DNA from: Terriglobia bacterium
GTDB lineage: Bacteria > Acidobacteriota > Terriglobia > Terriglobales > Acidobacteriaceae
Direction of reading: 5' to 3'
Length of the DNA stretch: 64,000 nt
NCBI GenBank assembly: GCA_020073385.1
Contig: JAIQFH010000006.1
Location: forward strand, 62,001 to 126,000
Position 1 is the stretch's first letter, and every line of letters starts with the position of its first letter. Below are positions 43,559 through 52,956 of this stretch, piece by piece. The notes below the pieces were generated by a model, which was not told where the DNA came from, searched no databases, and was given only the letters and a program-made list of their open reading frames with translations. The position numbers and the translations under genes are program-made.

Positions 43559-46024
43559 TTACTGCTCGGGTTGCGGCACGGGCAGGGCAACGGTATCGAT
43601 CGTTGCGGGATCATCCCGGAGCTTGATGTAGAGCGTCTTGCCTTTGGGTGGGGGAATCGCCAACGCGTCCTCCACAAAGCCTTCCGGAACAGTGACCGAA
43701 TTGGCGAAATCGGCGTCGGCACTGACCGAGTCCAGCAGAAAGAGCTTGTCTCCACTCAGTGTGCACTGCTTGTCCGGAGCGCAATGAACCGCCTTCAGCA
43801 TCGGAATGCGCACCAGGTTCACGAGTGCCTGCCAATCGCCGTTGATGCCATCGCCGCTGACGGGGCGAATCTTCAAGGGGCCGAAAGCCGAGGGCCCAAG
43901 CAGCTTCATAGGATCCAGAACCGCCAGCACCGTTCTCGCGTCCTGCATGGTGAGATTCCCGTCCTTGAAACTGAGCAGGACGCGGAACGACTCATCGGCC
44001 GTGGCAACTTCGATTTTCTCACTGGCCGGAAACGCCTCCGGGACCTGAGTCTTTAGAAAGAAGTTCAGGCGGCCATCCTGCGGGAGTTCTTCCTGGCTGC
44101 CGAGCCGCACAGCCGGCGCGGCGGACGGATCAAGTTGGATGCTTTTAGTAAGAAGGTTGACCGCAGGTCGCTGGGCATCGACCTCGCTCTTCAGGTCGAG
44201 AATTCGTCCGTCCTTGAGCGAGACGTGCGCGACAATGGGGTCGCCGGGGTGAAGCTTGGTTTTTGCTGCGACGTCCGCAGTTGTGACCCTGAGTTCGTCC
44301 TGCTGGTTGGCACGCGTCAGTGAGTCGGGCTTGAACTGAATTCCGCTGAATTCAAGACTCGCGACTTGATCCAGCCGAGTGCCCTTCAGCAGGCCATCCG
44401 TATCCCCCGCATGAATGCCGAACGTGTCGAGCCGGGCTGCTTCCGCATAGGTGTGGAGAGGAATCTCGTCGACCTCATGCAGCCCGAACTTCCTGATCTG
44501 CATGGTCAGCCATCCCGCGCTGGCTTTCTGCAGCGGGACCTTCACTTCGAGTTCATCGGCTTTGGAGTTCTTCCAGTCGGTCGAAAGGATTTTTCCCTGT
44601 TCATCCTTGAGCGTCACTTCGCTGACGCAGCAGGCAGCTTGTGACTGGAGATGGAGCGTATCCTCGCGGCCGATGATGAGGGCACTGGCATCTTTCGACG
44701 CCACGATCCACTGTGCCGGGCGCGAGGTGCGCAGCCGGTAGTGTGGTCCGTCGAAGCTGTGAAAGCCCCATTGGCCGCGCAGGGTGCCGACGACTTCGCC
44801 ATCGAGATCAGACACTTCCAGGGGATGCGTGTCGACGGTAAAACCTCCGAGCACGGGATCCGGCTTGGCTTCGAGATCGATTGGGGGGCCGGATTTCGCT
44901 TCTACGTGAAGGACCATATCGTGGGCGAGTTCCGTCGCGAAAGCCAGTGGAGCGCCATCGGCCGCGAGCAGGAGCGAGGGCTTTCCCGCGCACAGCACCT
45001 GCGCTGCATCGACCGCACGAAGCGGCGGAGGCGGCGAAGTTCGAACCGGCGGCAAGCCGATCACGATAACTGACTTCGGATTGCGGAACGAGGGTGGATT
45101 GTTCAGCCGCAGATTGAGTTCATTCTGCTTGGGCAACGCCAGCGCCGGAATATATTGATACTGCGCCGTGTGCGTGGTGCCGAGAATCCTGACCACGTCG
45201 ACCACTGCTCCGATGTAAGGACTGTAGTATCCGCCGCGGGCGGTGGGCGTGGCGCTGATCTGGGCGAGAAGATCCGATGAAGGACCCGATGTCAGTGTTG
45301 CCACCATCGTCTGGCTGTGCGCGTCGTCCAGCACGAGTTGATCCGTATTCTGCGTCAGGCAGGGAACCTGCTGCGAACTCGGCTTGTCGAAACATTGCTG
45401 ATCGAGCCGGATATTCAGGCTGCGAGCCAGCATTGTCGTGCGAGACTTGAGTTGCTCCGGATCGGCGGTATAGATTTCGCGAACCGCGTCCATGTACTTT
45501 TCCAGCCGCTGGCGATCGAGACTCGCCTGCTGCAGGTCCTGCGCCGCGCGGACAAAAGCGCCGGGCTTGCCTCGAACCGCCGCGCGCAGAGTGCTGAACG
45601 CGCCTCCGGTCTCCGGAGCCAGGAAAATCAAGGCTTCTTCAGCCTCCTGGGGAACAGTGACGAAAACTCCTTCTTCGTGAACGGCGCGAGTCCAAGTTTC
45701 GACGCGGGTAAACCAGGAATCCGGCGGAGGATTGGTCGCGCCGCGCAGAAACGCGATGATCATCAGGTAGCGCACGGACTGGCTGTCAGGCAGGTCGGGA
45801 TGCAGCCACAGGCGGTCTCCAGGCTGAAGGTTAGGAACCTCTGCGATGGGCAACGTCGTGCCCGCGCGCTGAACCCGGACCTCAACTTTGGGCCCGATGA
45901 GATCGAACGCAGCATTTTCTGCTCTGGCCGCACCCGCAAGTGCCAGCGAAATCAGTAGAAAACGGATCAGGGTAGCATTGAATCGGAAATTGAAACACAG
46001 AGGTATGAGTCCCGCGAAGCGCAC
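43559..46024 (-). CDS. Large secreted protein of unknown function
   Basis: This is an 821-residue ORF with a GTG start. The hydrophobic segment LIRFLLISLALAGAARAENA is a signal peptide slightly inside the N-terminus. The mature part is mainly beta-rich with several Ig-like-looking stretches, and has a helical region near 150-230. Cysteine pairs occur (QSQAACCVSEVTL; DKQCTLSGDKLF), consistent with an exported protein. The N-terminal motif VPNLQPGDRLWLHPDLP, and the later SVIVIGLPPVRTSPPPPL, are distinctive, but I do not recognise the family. The real gene is clear from length, coding bias and lack of a competing frame. It stands between the glycosyltransferase and uxaC, with no obvious functional link. 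Confidence 0.7.
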   Translation of the reverse strand: MRFAGLIPLCFNFRFNATLIRFLLISLALAGAARAENAAFDLIGPKVEVRVQRAGTTLPIAEVPNLQPGDRLWLHPDLPDSQSVRYLMIIAFLRGATNPPPDSWFTRVETWTRAVHEEGVFVTVPQEAEEALIFLAPETGGAFSTLRAAVRGKPGAFVRAAQDLQQASLDRQRLEKYMDAVREIYTADPEQLKSRTTMLARSLNIRLDQQCFDKPSSQQVPCLTQNTDQLVLDDAHSQTMVATLTSGPSSDLLAQISATPTARGGYYSPYIGAVVDVVRILGTTHTAQYQYIPALALPKQNELNLRLNNPPSFRNPKSVIVIGLPPVRTSPPPPLRAVDAAQVLCAGKPSLLLAADGAPLAFATELAHDMVLHVEAKSGPPIDLEAKPDPVLGGFTVDTHPLEVSDLDGEVVGTLRGQWGFHSFDGPHYRLRTSRPAQWIVASKDASALIIGREDTLHLQSQAACCVSEVTLKDEQGKILSTDWKNSKADELEVKVPLQKASAGWLTMQIRKFGLHEVDEIPLHTYAEAARLDTFGIHAGDTDGLLKGTRLDQVASLEFSGIQFKPDSLTRANQQDELRVTTADVAAKTKLHPGDPIVAHVSLKDGRILDLKSEVDAQRPAVNLLTKSIQLDPSAAPAVRLGSQEELPQDGRLNFFLKTQVPEAFPASEKIEVATADESFRVLLSFKDGNLTMQDARTVLAVLDPMKLLGPSAFGPLKIRPVSGDGINGDWQALVNLVRIPMLKAVHCAPDKQCTLSGDKLFLLDSVSADADFANSVTVPEGFVEDALAIPPPKGKTLYIKLRDDPATIDTVALPVPQPEQ

Positions 46025-46076
46025 TACGACCCTCTCACAGCTGAAATTTCAGGAAAGCGCAACAATCGGCTCGCGA

Positions 46077-47504
46077 TTATTTTAACTGATCGGTCGCGGA
46101 ATTTGAGTCTGGAAGGTTCAGGTAATTCCGTGCATTTCGATAGCACACGCCCTGGATCAGGCGTCCGAGAAGCGCTTCATTATTGGGTAGCTCGCCCGCG
46201 ATGACTTCCTGGCCAATTAAATCGCAGAGAACGCGCCGGAAATATTCGTGGCGCGGATACGACATGAACGAACGCGAGTCGGTGACCATGCCGACGAATC
46301 GTGACAGCAGTCCCACATTCGAGAGCGCGTTCAATTGCGCCGTGATTCCTTCTTTCTGATCGAGAAACCACCAGGCGCTGCCGTACTGGATCTTTCCCGG
46401 CTCTGGACCGTCCTGGAAACAGCCGGCTAAGGTCGCGAACGCGAATGTGTCGGCAGGGTTGTTGTTGTAGAGGATCATGCGCGGCAGGGCGTTTTCACGC
46501 GCAAGCAGATCCAGGTAAGAGGCCAAGGGGCGAATCTGTGGGAAGTCTCCAACCGTGTCGTATCCGGTATCGGGTCCAATTGCTACGCGGGCGGCCGAGT
46601 TCACATTGCGCAGGGCACCCAGATGGAGTTGCTTGGTCCATCCTTTCTCAGCATCGAGACGGGCGAAGAACAACATCATGAACGAGGCAAACTGCGCGGC
46701 CTCTCCTCCACTGATCGGCTTACCATTGAGAGCGTTTTCGAAAGTGGCGGCAGCGGCTTTTTCGGGAGAGGGTGTGGCGTAGCAGAGATCCAGCCCGTGG
46801 TCGGACAGCCGACAGCCGGCGGAATGGAAATCGTCATGGCGCTTGCGAATTGCATCGAGGAATCCATTCAGGTCGCGGACGTCGACGTTCGCGGCCTTCG
46901 AGAGCTTGTCTGTCCAAACCAAGAATTCGGGAGCGCCGATCGTCAGCGCTTTGTCGGGACGGAATGCCGGAAACACCCGGGTACTTAGATTTGAGTTGGC
47001 GATCGCCCGGTGATGGCAAAGGTCGTCGGTCGGATCGTCAGTCGTGCAGACAACCTCTACCCGAAACTTCCGCAGAATTCCGTGTGCTGTCAGTTCCTGC
47101 GCGAGTGCCGCATTGGCGCGCGCCCAAATCGAAGGGGCGGAAGCTTCATCCAGCAGGTCAGTGATTCCGAAGTACCGTTGAAGTTCGAGGTGAGTCCAGT
47201 GGTACAGCGGATTGCGTAGCGTATATGGAACCGTTCGCGCCCAGGCCAGAAATTTCTCGTAAGCAGTCGCATCGCCGGTGATGTATCGTTCGGCGACACC
47301 GTTGGCCCGCATCGCCCGCCATTTATAGTGGTCACCGTCGAGCCATATCTCAAAAAGATTGGCGAAGCGCCGGTTTTCCGCGATGTCTTTGACCGGCAGG
47401 TGGCAGTGGTAGTCAAGAATCGGCTGCGGCGCGGCGTAATGGTGATAGAGTTTCTGCGAGACGTCGTTGGAAAGCAGGAAGTTATCGTCGAGGAAAGCCT
47501 TCAT
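46077..47504 (-). CDS. uxaC: Glucuronate isomerase
   Basis: The 475-residue protein is read from MKAFLDDNFLLSND; a TTG 15 bases further up is less likely. UxaC interconverts glucuronate and fructuronate (also galacturonate and tagaturonate), the first step of hexuronate breakdown. The metal-site motif YHCHLPVKDIAENRRF matches the amidohydrolase-like UxaC family. LYHWTHLELQRYFGI, CTTDDPTDDLCHH and the C-terminal PRHEYFRRVLCDLIGQEVIAGELP are typical. It is divergent from an ExuT-like permease across an 82-bp gap and opens the hexuronate gene cluster. Full length, with no missing motif. Confidence 0.95.
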   Translation of the reverse strand: MKAFLDDNFLLSNDVSQKLYHHYAAPQPILDYHCHLPVKDIAENRRFANLFEIWLDGDHYKWRAMRANGVAERYITGDATAYEKFLAWARTVPYTLRNPLYHWTHLELQRYFGITDLLDEASAPSIWARANAALAQELTAHGILRKFRVEVVCTTDDPTDDLCHHRAIANSNLSTRVFPAFRPDKALTIGAPEFLVWTDKLSKAANVDVRDLNGFLDAIRKRHDDFHSAGCRLSDHGLDLCYATPSPEKAAAATFENALNGKPISGGEAAQFASFMMLFFARLDAEKGWTKQLHLGALRNVNSAARVAIGPDTGYDTVGDFPQIRPLASYLDLLARENALPRMILYNNNPADTFAFATLAGCFQDGPEPGKIQYGSAWWFLDQKEGITAQLNALSNVGLLSRFVGMVTDSRSFMSYPRHEYFRRVLCDLIGQEVIAGELPNNEALLGRLIQGVCYRNARNYLNLPDSNSATDQLK

Positions 47505-47586
47505 GGCCGCGTCTTTCAAGCGATGACTATATCAGTTTCACTTCGCGCTGAGCATCGGCGGACGGTATCGAAATCTTCGGAATCCA

Positions 47587-48894
47587 TTGAACTCGCAATT
47601 TCCAACATCGACTCCTGACGCTGTTCAGGACATCACTGCGCCGAGCGCTGGGCGAGTGCGCTGGCTCATCTGCGCCCTGCTGTTCTTTGCAGCCAGCGTG
47701 AACTACATGGATCGGCAGGTGATCGGCCTGCTCAAGCCGACTCTGCAGGTTCAACTCGGATGGACCGAAATCGGCTACAGCCGAATCATCATCGCCTTTC
47801 AGGTGGCCTATGGACTGAGTCTGGTTTTCATCGGCAAGTGGATTGACCGCCTTGGAACACGTATCGGATTTACGCTGGCGGTTCTTTTCTGGAGCATCTC
47901 GGCGATGGCACATGCGGCCGCGACCTCGGTATTTCAGTTCGGCGCGGCGCGGTTCAGCCTGGGCATTGGAGAAGCCGGAAGCTTTCCGGCGTCGATCAAG
48001 GCGGTAGCCGAGTGGTTTCCCAAGCGAGAGCGTGCGCTGGCCACAGGGCTGTTTAACTCGGGAGCAAACGTTGGCGCGATTCTGACGCCGCTGATCGTAC
48101 CGTGGCTGACAAGTCGATATGGGTGGCGCATGGCGTTTGTCGGAACGGGCGCGCTGGGCATTGTCTGGATCGTGGCCTGGCTGGCGGTCTATCGCAAACC
48201 CGAAGAGAGTCGAATGGTTTCGGCTAAAGAGTTGGCTTTGATCCAGAGCGATCCCGAGACCGGGACCGCAACGGCGGTGCCATGGCGTACGATGCTCAGA
48301 CTTCGACAGGCGTGGGCCGTGGCGTTGGGAAAGTTTTTTACCGATCCGATCTGGTGGGTTTACTTATTTTGGATGCCTGATTTTCTGAGCAAGAATTTTA
48401 AGCTCGACCTGAAAGGATTGGCATTGCCGCTGTTTGTGATTTACACCGGAGCGTCCGTAGGAAGCGTGGGCGGCGGATGGCTGTCGTCGTCGCTGCTGAA
48501 GCGCGGATGGAGCGTGAATGCGAGCCGCAAGACTGCGATGCTGGCGTGCGCTCTAGCCGTGACACCGGTCATGCTGGCGGCGCAGGCTACGCACGCATGG
48601 GTGGCTGTGTTGCTTGTCGCGCTCGCAGCCGGCGCGCATCAAGGGTGGTCGGCGAATATCTACACGCTCGCCTCCGACATGTTTCCGCGCGGAGCGGTGG
48701 CTTCGGTCGTGGGCTTTGGAACGCTGCTGGGATCGATCGGCGGAATGATCATGTCGTATGGAGTGGGAGACATTTTGCAGCGCAGAGGTTCCTATCTCCT
48801 CATTTTTGTAATTGCGGGGACCGCGTATCTGATCGCGCTGGGATTCGTGCAAGTATTGGTGCCGCGATTGAGTCGAGCGGAGTTAGTTCGCTGA
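47587..48894 (+). CDS. exuT: MFS hexuronate permease, ACS family (first copy)
   Basis: The protein has 435 residues and a TTG start preceded by GGA at suitable spacing. It has twelve predicted helices of the anion:cation symporter family: VNYMDRQVIGLLKPTLQVQLGW in helix 1, GKWIDRLGTRIGFTLAV in loop 2-3, and [39 protein letters not shown]. These match ExuT/GudP-type sugar-acid importers. The neighbours (uxaC, mannonate dehydratase, KDG kinase) support glucuronate or galacturonate as substrate. A second, related permease follows 126 bp downstream, which suggests different uronates or affinities. Confidence 0.9.
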   Translation: MNSQFPTSTPDAVQDITAPSAGRVRWLICALLFFAASVNYMDRQVIGLLKPTLQVQLGWTEIGYSRIIIAFQVAYGLSLVFIGKWIDRLGTRIGFTLAVLFWSISAMAHAAATSVFQFGAARFSLGIGEAGSFPASIKAVAEWFPKRERALATGLFNSGANVGAILTPLIVPWLTSRYGWRMAFVGTGALGIVWIVAWLAVYRKPEESRMVSAKELALIQSDPETGTATAVPWRTMLRLRQAWAVALGKFFTDPIWWVYLFWMPDFLSKNFKLDLKGLALPLFVIYTGASVGSVGGGWLSSSLLKRGWSVNASRKTAMLACALAVTPVMLAAQATHAWVAVLLVALAAGAHQGWSANIYTLASDMFPRGAVASVVGFGTLLGSIGGMIMSYGVGDILQRRGSYLLIFVIAGTAYLIALGFVQVLVPRLSRAELVR

Positions 48895-49020
48895 AACTAC
48901 GGAGACGTGAATTGATTGTGTAGGCGGGCGCAGCCTGCCCTGAGCGAAGTCGAAGGGTCCGCCCCGCGAGCGCAGCGAGCGTGTTGTTGGCAGTGAGAGC
49001 TGAAGTTAACCGAACATTGA

Positions 49021-50325
49021 ATGGCGAACGCACCGAATCCGATTCCGTCGCTGCGCTGGTGGATCGGTGGCCTCCTGTTCGCTTCCACAGTCATCAACTA
49101 CATCGACCGCCAGACACTTTCCGTTCTCGCTCCGTACTTAAAGCTCGAATATCACTGGACGAATTCGGACTACGCGAAACTCGCGATCGCGTTTCGCCTC
49201 GCATACTCGTTGGGCCAAAGTGTGTTTGGCAAGATGATGGACCGCATCGGCACACGGCGTGGGCTCACCGTGACGGTGATCTGTTATTCCATCATCTCGA
49301 TGGCGACTTCGCTGGCCAGAGGCTTCTACAGCCTCATGACGTTCCGTTTCCTGCTGGGAGCGGGGGAGTCGGCGAATTGGCCGGCTGCGACAAAAGCAGT
49401 GTCGGAATGGTTTCCGAAACGCGAGCGGGCTCTGGCTACGGCCCTGTTCGACAGCGGGTCGTCCATTGGCGCGGCAGTCGCTCCCTTGATTGTTCTCGGG
49501 ATCTATTTTCGATGGGGATGGCGTCCTGCCGTTGCGATTCCCGGCGTGCTGGGTTTTCTCTGGCTGATCGCGTGGCGATGGCTCTACCATCCGCCAGAGT
49601 CGCATAGCAGGGTCAGCCCGCAGGAGCGTGAAATGATCGTGGCTGACCGGCAAGAATTGGAATCTCGAACTGGGGCGGTGCGTCCGAGATGGCGTGATCT
49701 GTTGAAGCTGCCGCAGACTTGGGCAACGATCATCGCCAAGACATCGACCGACCCGGTCTTTTTCTTCATTACGGAGTGGTTTCCGATCTACCTCGTCGCT
49801 AAGGGGATCGAATTGAAGAGCAATCTGATCACGGTCGGGATTCCGTTTGTCGTCGCCGATGCAGGAAGCTTCTTTGCGGGCTGGCTTTCTGGATATTTGG
49901 TCCGGGGAGGAAGGTCGTTGAGCTTCGCGCGCAAGCTCCCGATCATCTACGGCGGGATCGGGATGACGCTGCTCATTCCCACGATCTTCACGACAAACAA
50001 ATACCTCATCACGCTCCTGTTTTCCATCGTGACCTTTACGTATGCGGGTTTCACGATTATGGCGAATACGCTGCCCGCGGACTTGTTTGAAAGTGGGTCG
50101 GTGGCATCGGTAAGCGGGCTGGGAGGAACCGGCACGGGATTTGGAACAATCGTGGCCTTCCTGCTGGTCGGCCGCGTTTCTGACGCGCGCCAGGCTATGG
50201 GGACGCACTCTTTCGATCCGATTGTAATCATCGCAGGGATCGTGCCTTTCATCGGAATGATCCTGACGCTACTGTTGCTCCGGAACAACGAGGCCACCGA
50301 GCGGGGACTCGTGCGCCGAATCTGA
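49021..50325 (+). CDS. MFS hexuronate permease, ACS family (second copy)
   Basis: This 434-residue permease is of the same family as its upstream neighbour. It has [40 protein letters not shown] and [39 protein letters not shown]. The two copies have clearly diverged outside the family motifs, so this is not a recent tandem duplication. Imports of related sugar acids such as galacturonate, glucarate or aldonates are plausible. It lies 37 bp before the manD-like gene and is probably cotranscribed with it. The ATG has no strong Shine-Dalgarno. Confidence 0.9.
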   Translation: MANAPNPIPSLRWWIGGLLFASTVINYIDRQTLSVLAPYLKLEYHWTNSDYAKLAIAFRLAYSLGQSVFGKMMDRIGTRRGLTVTVICYSIISMATSLARGFYSLMTFRFLLGAGESANWPAATKAVSEWFPKRERALATALFDSGSSIGAAVAPLIVLGIYFRWGWRPAVAIPGVLGFLWLIAWRWLYHPPESHSRVSPQEREMIVADRQELESRTGAVRPRWRDLLKLPQTWATIIAKTSTDPVFFFITEWFPIYLVAKGIELKSNLITVGIPFVVADAGSFFAGWLSGYLVRGGRSLSFARKLPIIYGGIGMTLLIPTIFTTNKYLITLLFSIVTFTYAGFTIMANTLPADLFESGSVASVSGLGGTGTGFGTIVAFLLVGRVSDARQAMGTHSFDPIVIIAGIVPFIGMILTLLLLRNNEATERGLVRRI

Positions 50326-50362
50326 GGTTTCGGTACACTCGTGGGTCGGTCAAGGAGACGCT

Positions 50363-51505
50363 TTGAAGATCACAGATGCAAAGGTGTTCGTCTGCTCTCC
50401 GGGACGGAACTTCGTCACTCTAAAGATTGTTACTGACGAAGGAATCTACGGACTAGGCGATGCGACTCTAAACGGGCGTGAGTTGGCGGTAGCTTCCTAC
50501 CTCGCGGATCACCTGATTCCGTGCCTTATCGGGCGTGATCCCTCTCAGATCGAAGACATTTGGCAGTACCTCTACCGCGGCGCTTACTGGCGGCGTGGTC
50601 CGGTGACAATGACCGCCATCGCTGCCGTCGATATGGCGCTCTGGGACATCAAAGGCAAGGCGCTGAACACTCCGGTATACAACTTGCTCGGTGGGAAGAG
50701 CCGCACAGGAGTCTTGGTCTATGGCCACGCCAACGGTCGCGACATCGAAGAGACCCTCGACGAGGTGGCGAAGTACAAACAGCAGGGATACCTTGCGATC
50801 CGCGCTCAGTCAGGCATTCCCGGGCTGCCGTCGACTTACGGTGTCGCCAAAGACAAGATGTTCTACGAGCCAGCGGAGAAAGGCTTGCCGCCAGAGAACG
50901 TGTGGTCCACCGAAAAATATCTGCTGCATGTGCCGAAATTGTTTGAGGCACTGCGTCTCAAGTTTGGTGACGACCTGCATCTGCTGCACGACGTTCATCA
51001 CCGGCTCACTCCCATTGAGGCTGCGCGTCTGGGCAAAAGCCTGGAACCATATCATCTGTTCTGGCTCGAAGATGCAGTGACGGCGGAGTTGCAGGAGGGA
51101 TTCAGGCTCATCCGCAAGCACAAACAGCTCATCGACTACCTGCGTATGACGGTCGTTCATGGCGGTGGACTGACTCACCTGAAGAAGATCGCCGCACTGG
51201 CGGAGATTTACCATGTGCGCACGGGCAGCCACGGAGCCACCGACCTCTCTCCTGTAGCAATGGCGGCAGCGCTGCACTTCGATATTTCCATCAACAATTT
51301 CGGAATCCAGGAGTATATGCGCCACACGGCCGAGACCGATGAAGTCTTTCCACACTCGTATTCATTCAACGCCGGGTACCTGTATCCAGGTGACGCGCCC
51401 GGACTCGGCGTCGACTATGACGATAAATTGGGCGAGAAATGTCCGTACGAAAGAGCGTATTTGCCGGTAAACCGCAAGCTGGACGGAACAATGTTCAACT
51501 GGTGA
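50363..51505 (+). CDS. manD: ManD-type D-mannonate dehydratase (enolase superfamily) with internal deletion
   Basis: The protein has 380 residues with a TTG start after a strong AAGGAG. The N-terminus [22 protein letters not shown] and ending [17 protein letters not shown] are characteristic of the RspA/ManD family, usually about 402-405 residues. Metal ligands D210 (HDVHHR, with H212) and E236 (FWLED) are present at family positions. After RLIRKHK (H253) the sequence jumps to [12 protein letters not shown], omitting about 22 residues that normally include the PxAVGEVFNS segment with the third metal ligand (E262). The frame is kept. The product is probably inactive, or the assembly lost about 66 bp. 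Its role would be mannonate to KDG. Confidence 0.9.
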   Translation: MKITDAKVFVCSPGRNFVTLKIVTDEGIYGLGDATLNGRELAVASYLADHLIPCLIGRDPSQIEDIWQYLYRGAYWRRGPVTMTAIAAVDMALWDIKGKALNTPVYNLLGGKSRTGVLVYGHANGRDIEETLDEVAKYKQQGYLAIRAQSGIPGLPSTYGVAKDKMFYEPAEKGLPPENVWSTEKYLLHVPKLFEALRLKFGDDLHLLHDVHHRLTPIEAARLGKSLEPYHLFWLEDAVTAELQEGFRLIRKHKQLIDYLRMTVVHGGGLTHLKKIAALAEIYHVRTGSHGATDLSPVAMAAALHFDISINNFGIQEYMRHTAETDEVFPHSYSFNAGYLYPGDAPGLGVDYDDKLGEKCPYERAYLPVNRKLDGTMFNW

Positions 51506-51538
51506 GCCTGCAACTTGCCCTAGAAGATCTGAGGAACT

Positions 51539-52239
51539 ATGTACGCGAAGCTCGACTTGGCTGGGAAAGTCGCGGTCGTTGTGGGAGGCAGCTCGGGAAT
51601 TGGCCGGACGGTTGCTCTCGGACTCGCTGAAGGCGGCGCGGACGTCGTCTCGAGTGCGCGCCGGATGGATCTGGTAAACACACTGGCCGATGAGATCGAG
51701 AAACTCGGGCGCAGATCTTTGCGGGTCACGTGTGATGTGGCGGATCGTAGTTCTCTCGAAAAACTGCTGCAACAATGTCTGGCTGCGTTCGGTAAGGTAG
51801 ACATCCTCGTCAATGCCGCCGGAATTACCAAGCGGGCGCCGACGGTGGACTATGCCGAAGAAGATTGGAACCGCATCATGGACACGAACCTGACCGGCAT
51901 GCTCCGCACTTGTCAGGTTTTCGGAAAACACATGATCGAACGGCGCTACGGCCGGATCATCAGCATCGCATCCATGGGATCGTTCCTCGGCCTCTTCGAG
52001 GTCGCCGCTTACAGCGCCAGCAAATCGGGCGTAGCCTCTTTGACGAAATCGCTTGCGATCGAGTGGGCCACACTGGACGAGGCCGCGAGGTCATCATGCG
52101 CACGCCGATGAATCGTTTCGGAGAACTGGAGGAATTGGTAGGCGCTGCGATCTTTCTGGCATCCGACGCCGCGAGCTTCGTGACTGGCCATATTTTGCCC
52201 GTAGATGGCGGAGTGCTGGCAAGCGCCGTAAATCAGTGA
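51539..52239 (+). pseudogene. SDR-family sugar-acid dehydrogenase, frame disrupted by deletion
   Basis: The first part encodes a normal short-chain dehydrogenase: VVVGGSSGIGRTVALGLAEGG (nucleotide loop), DILVNAAGITKRAP, and the catalytic YSASKSG with its preceding serines. After SLAIEWA the frame should continue into the NAIAPG region, but that segment is absent and the ORF ends at 52111. The C-terminus is intact in another frame from about 52072 (TGRGREVIMRTPMNRFGELE to GHILPVDGGVLAS). A deletion of roughly 70-80 bp, not a multiple of three, explains both facts. The enzyme would have served as mannonate or gluconate oxidoreductase linking fructuronate to mannonate in this cluster. Confidence 0.85.
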
Positions 52240-52252
52240 GAGTGGCCGGTCT

Positions 52253-52939
52253 CTAGCCAGCCCTCTTCTCAGCCTTTGTCGGCCGCGCCGAGGCAACGGC
52301 CTGCACCAGTTCCTTCGCCGCTGACGTGATCTTCTCTAGGTTTCCTTCCCGCAACGCCGCGGCATCGACCAGGTCCGCTCCGACTCCAAGTGCATACGCC
52401 CCGGCCGCCATGAACTCCGCGGCGTTGGCTGCATTCACTCCTCCGGTCGGAATCAGTTGGGCGTGAGGGAAAGGCGCTTTCAGCGATTTCAGATATTTGG
52501 GCCCGCCCAGGTTCCCGCAGGGAAAGATTTTGATCAGTCGAGCGCCGAGCTCTTGCGCATTCATCAACTCAGTTGGAGTCAACGCCCCAGGAATCGCCAG
52601 CCGGTTGTTCACTCGCGCGACCGACAAGACCGAAGTGGAGAGTCCGGGACTCACCAGGAATTGCGCTCCAGCGCGCACGCAGGACTCCGCCTGTTCAGCA
52701 TTGGTGACCGTCCCGGCGCCGATCAAAACCTCTCCGCCGCGTCGCTGCACGAGTTCGCGAATGACCGTAATCGCGTTGGGAACAGTCATGGTGATCTCCA
52801 CAACCGGAATGCCACCAGCGCAGATGGCTTCCACAGCACGGTTCGCCTCTTCGACGGTGGCCGCGCGCACCACCGGTATGATTCCAATCTCGCCAACCTT
52901 GCGGATGACGTCTTCAATGCTGAGTTCTGTAATTGGCAT
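52253..52939 (-). CDS. eda: KDPG aldolase (2-keto-3-deoxy-6-phosphogluconate aldolase)
   Basis: The 228-residue TIM-barrel aldolase splits KDPG into pyruvate and glyceraldehyde-3-phosphate. The catalytic residues are visible: VVEITMTVPNA holds the acid/base Glu, GAGTV the phosphate-side loop, and LIKIFPCGNLGGPKYL the Schiff-base lysine. IPTGGVNAANAAEF completes the phosphate site. The Ala/Lys-rich C-terminal tail is longer than in E. coli. It follows kdgK by 17 bp on the same strand, so the two form an operon that finishes the hexuronate pathway and the Entner-Doudoroff route. It is convergent with the damaged SDR gene. Confidence 0.95.
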   Translation of the reverse strand: MPITELSIEDVIRKVGEIGIIPVVRAATVEEANRAVEAICAGGIPVVEITMTVPNAITVIRELVQRRGGEVLIGAGTVTNAEQAESCVRAGAQFLVSPGLSTSVLSVARVNNRLAIPGALTPTELMNAQELGARLIKIFPCGNLGGPKYLKSLKAPFPHAQLIPTGGVNAANAAEFMAAGAYALGVGADLVDAAALREGNLEKITSAAKELVQAVASARPTKAEKRAG

Positions 52940-52956
52940 TCAGCCTCGCTTTCGCT

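Noticed and set aside
49138-50208. 356-codon minus-strand ORF inside the second permease gene
   Set aside because: Antisense shadow rich in Arg, Pro and His. The plus frame has twelve helices and family motifs.
51539-52239. Programmed frameshift or stop readthrough in the SDR gene
   Set aside because: A whole conserved segment is missing between the two frames, so a deletion explains the data and recoding does not.
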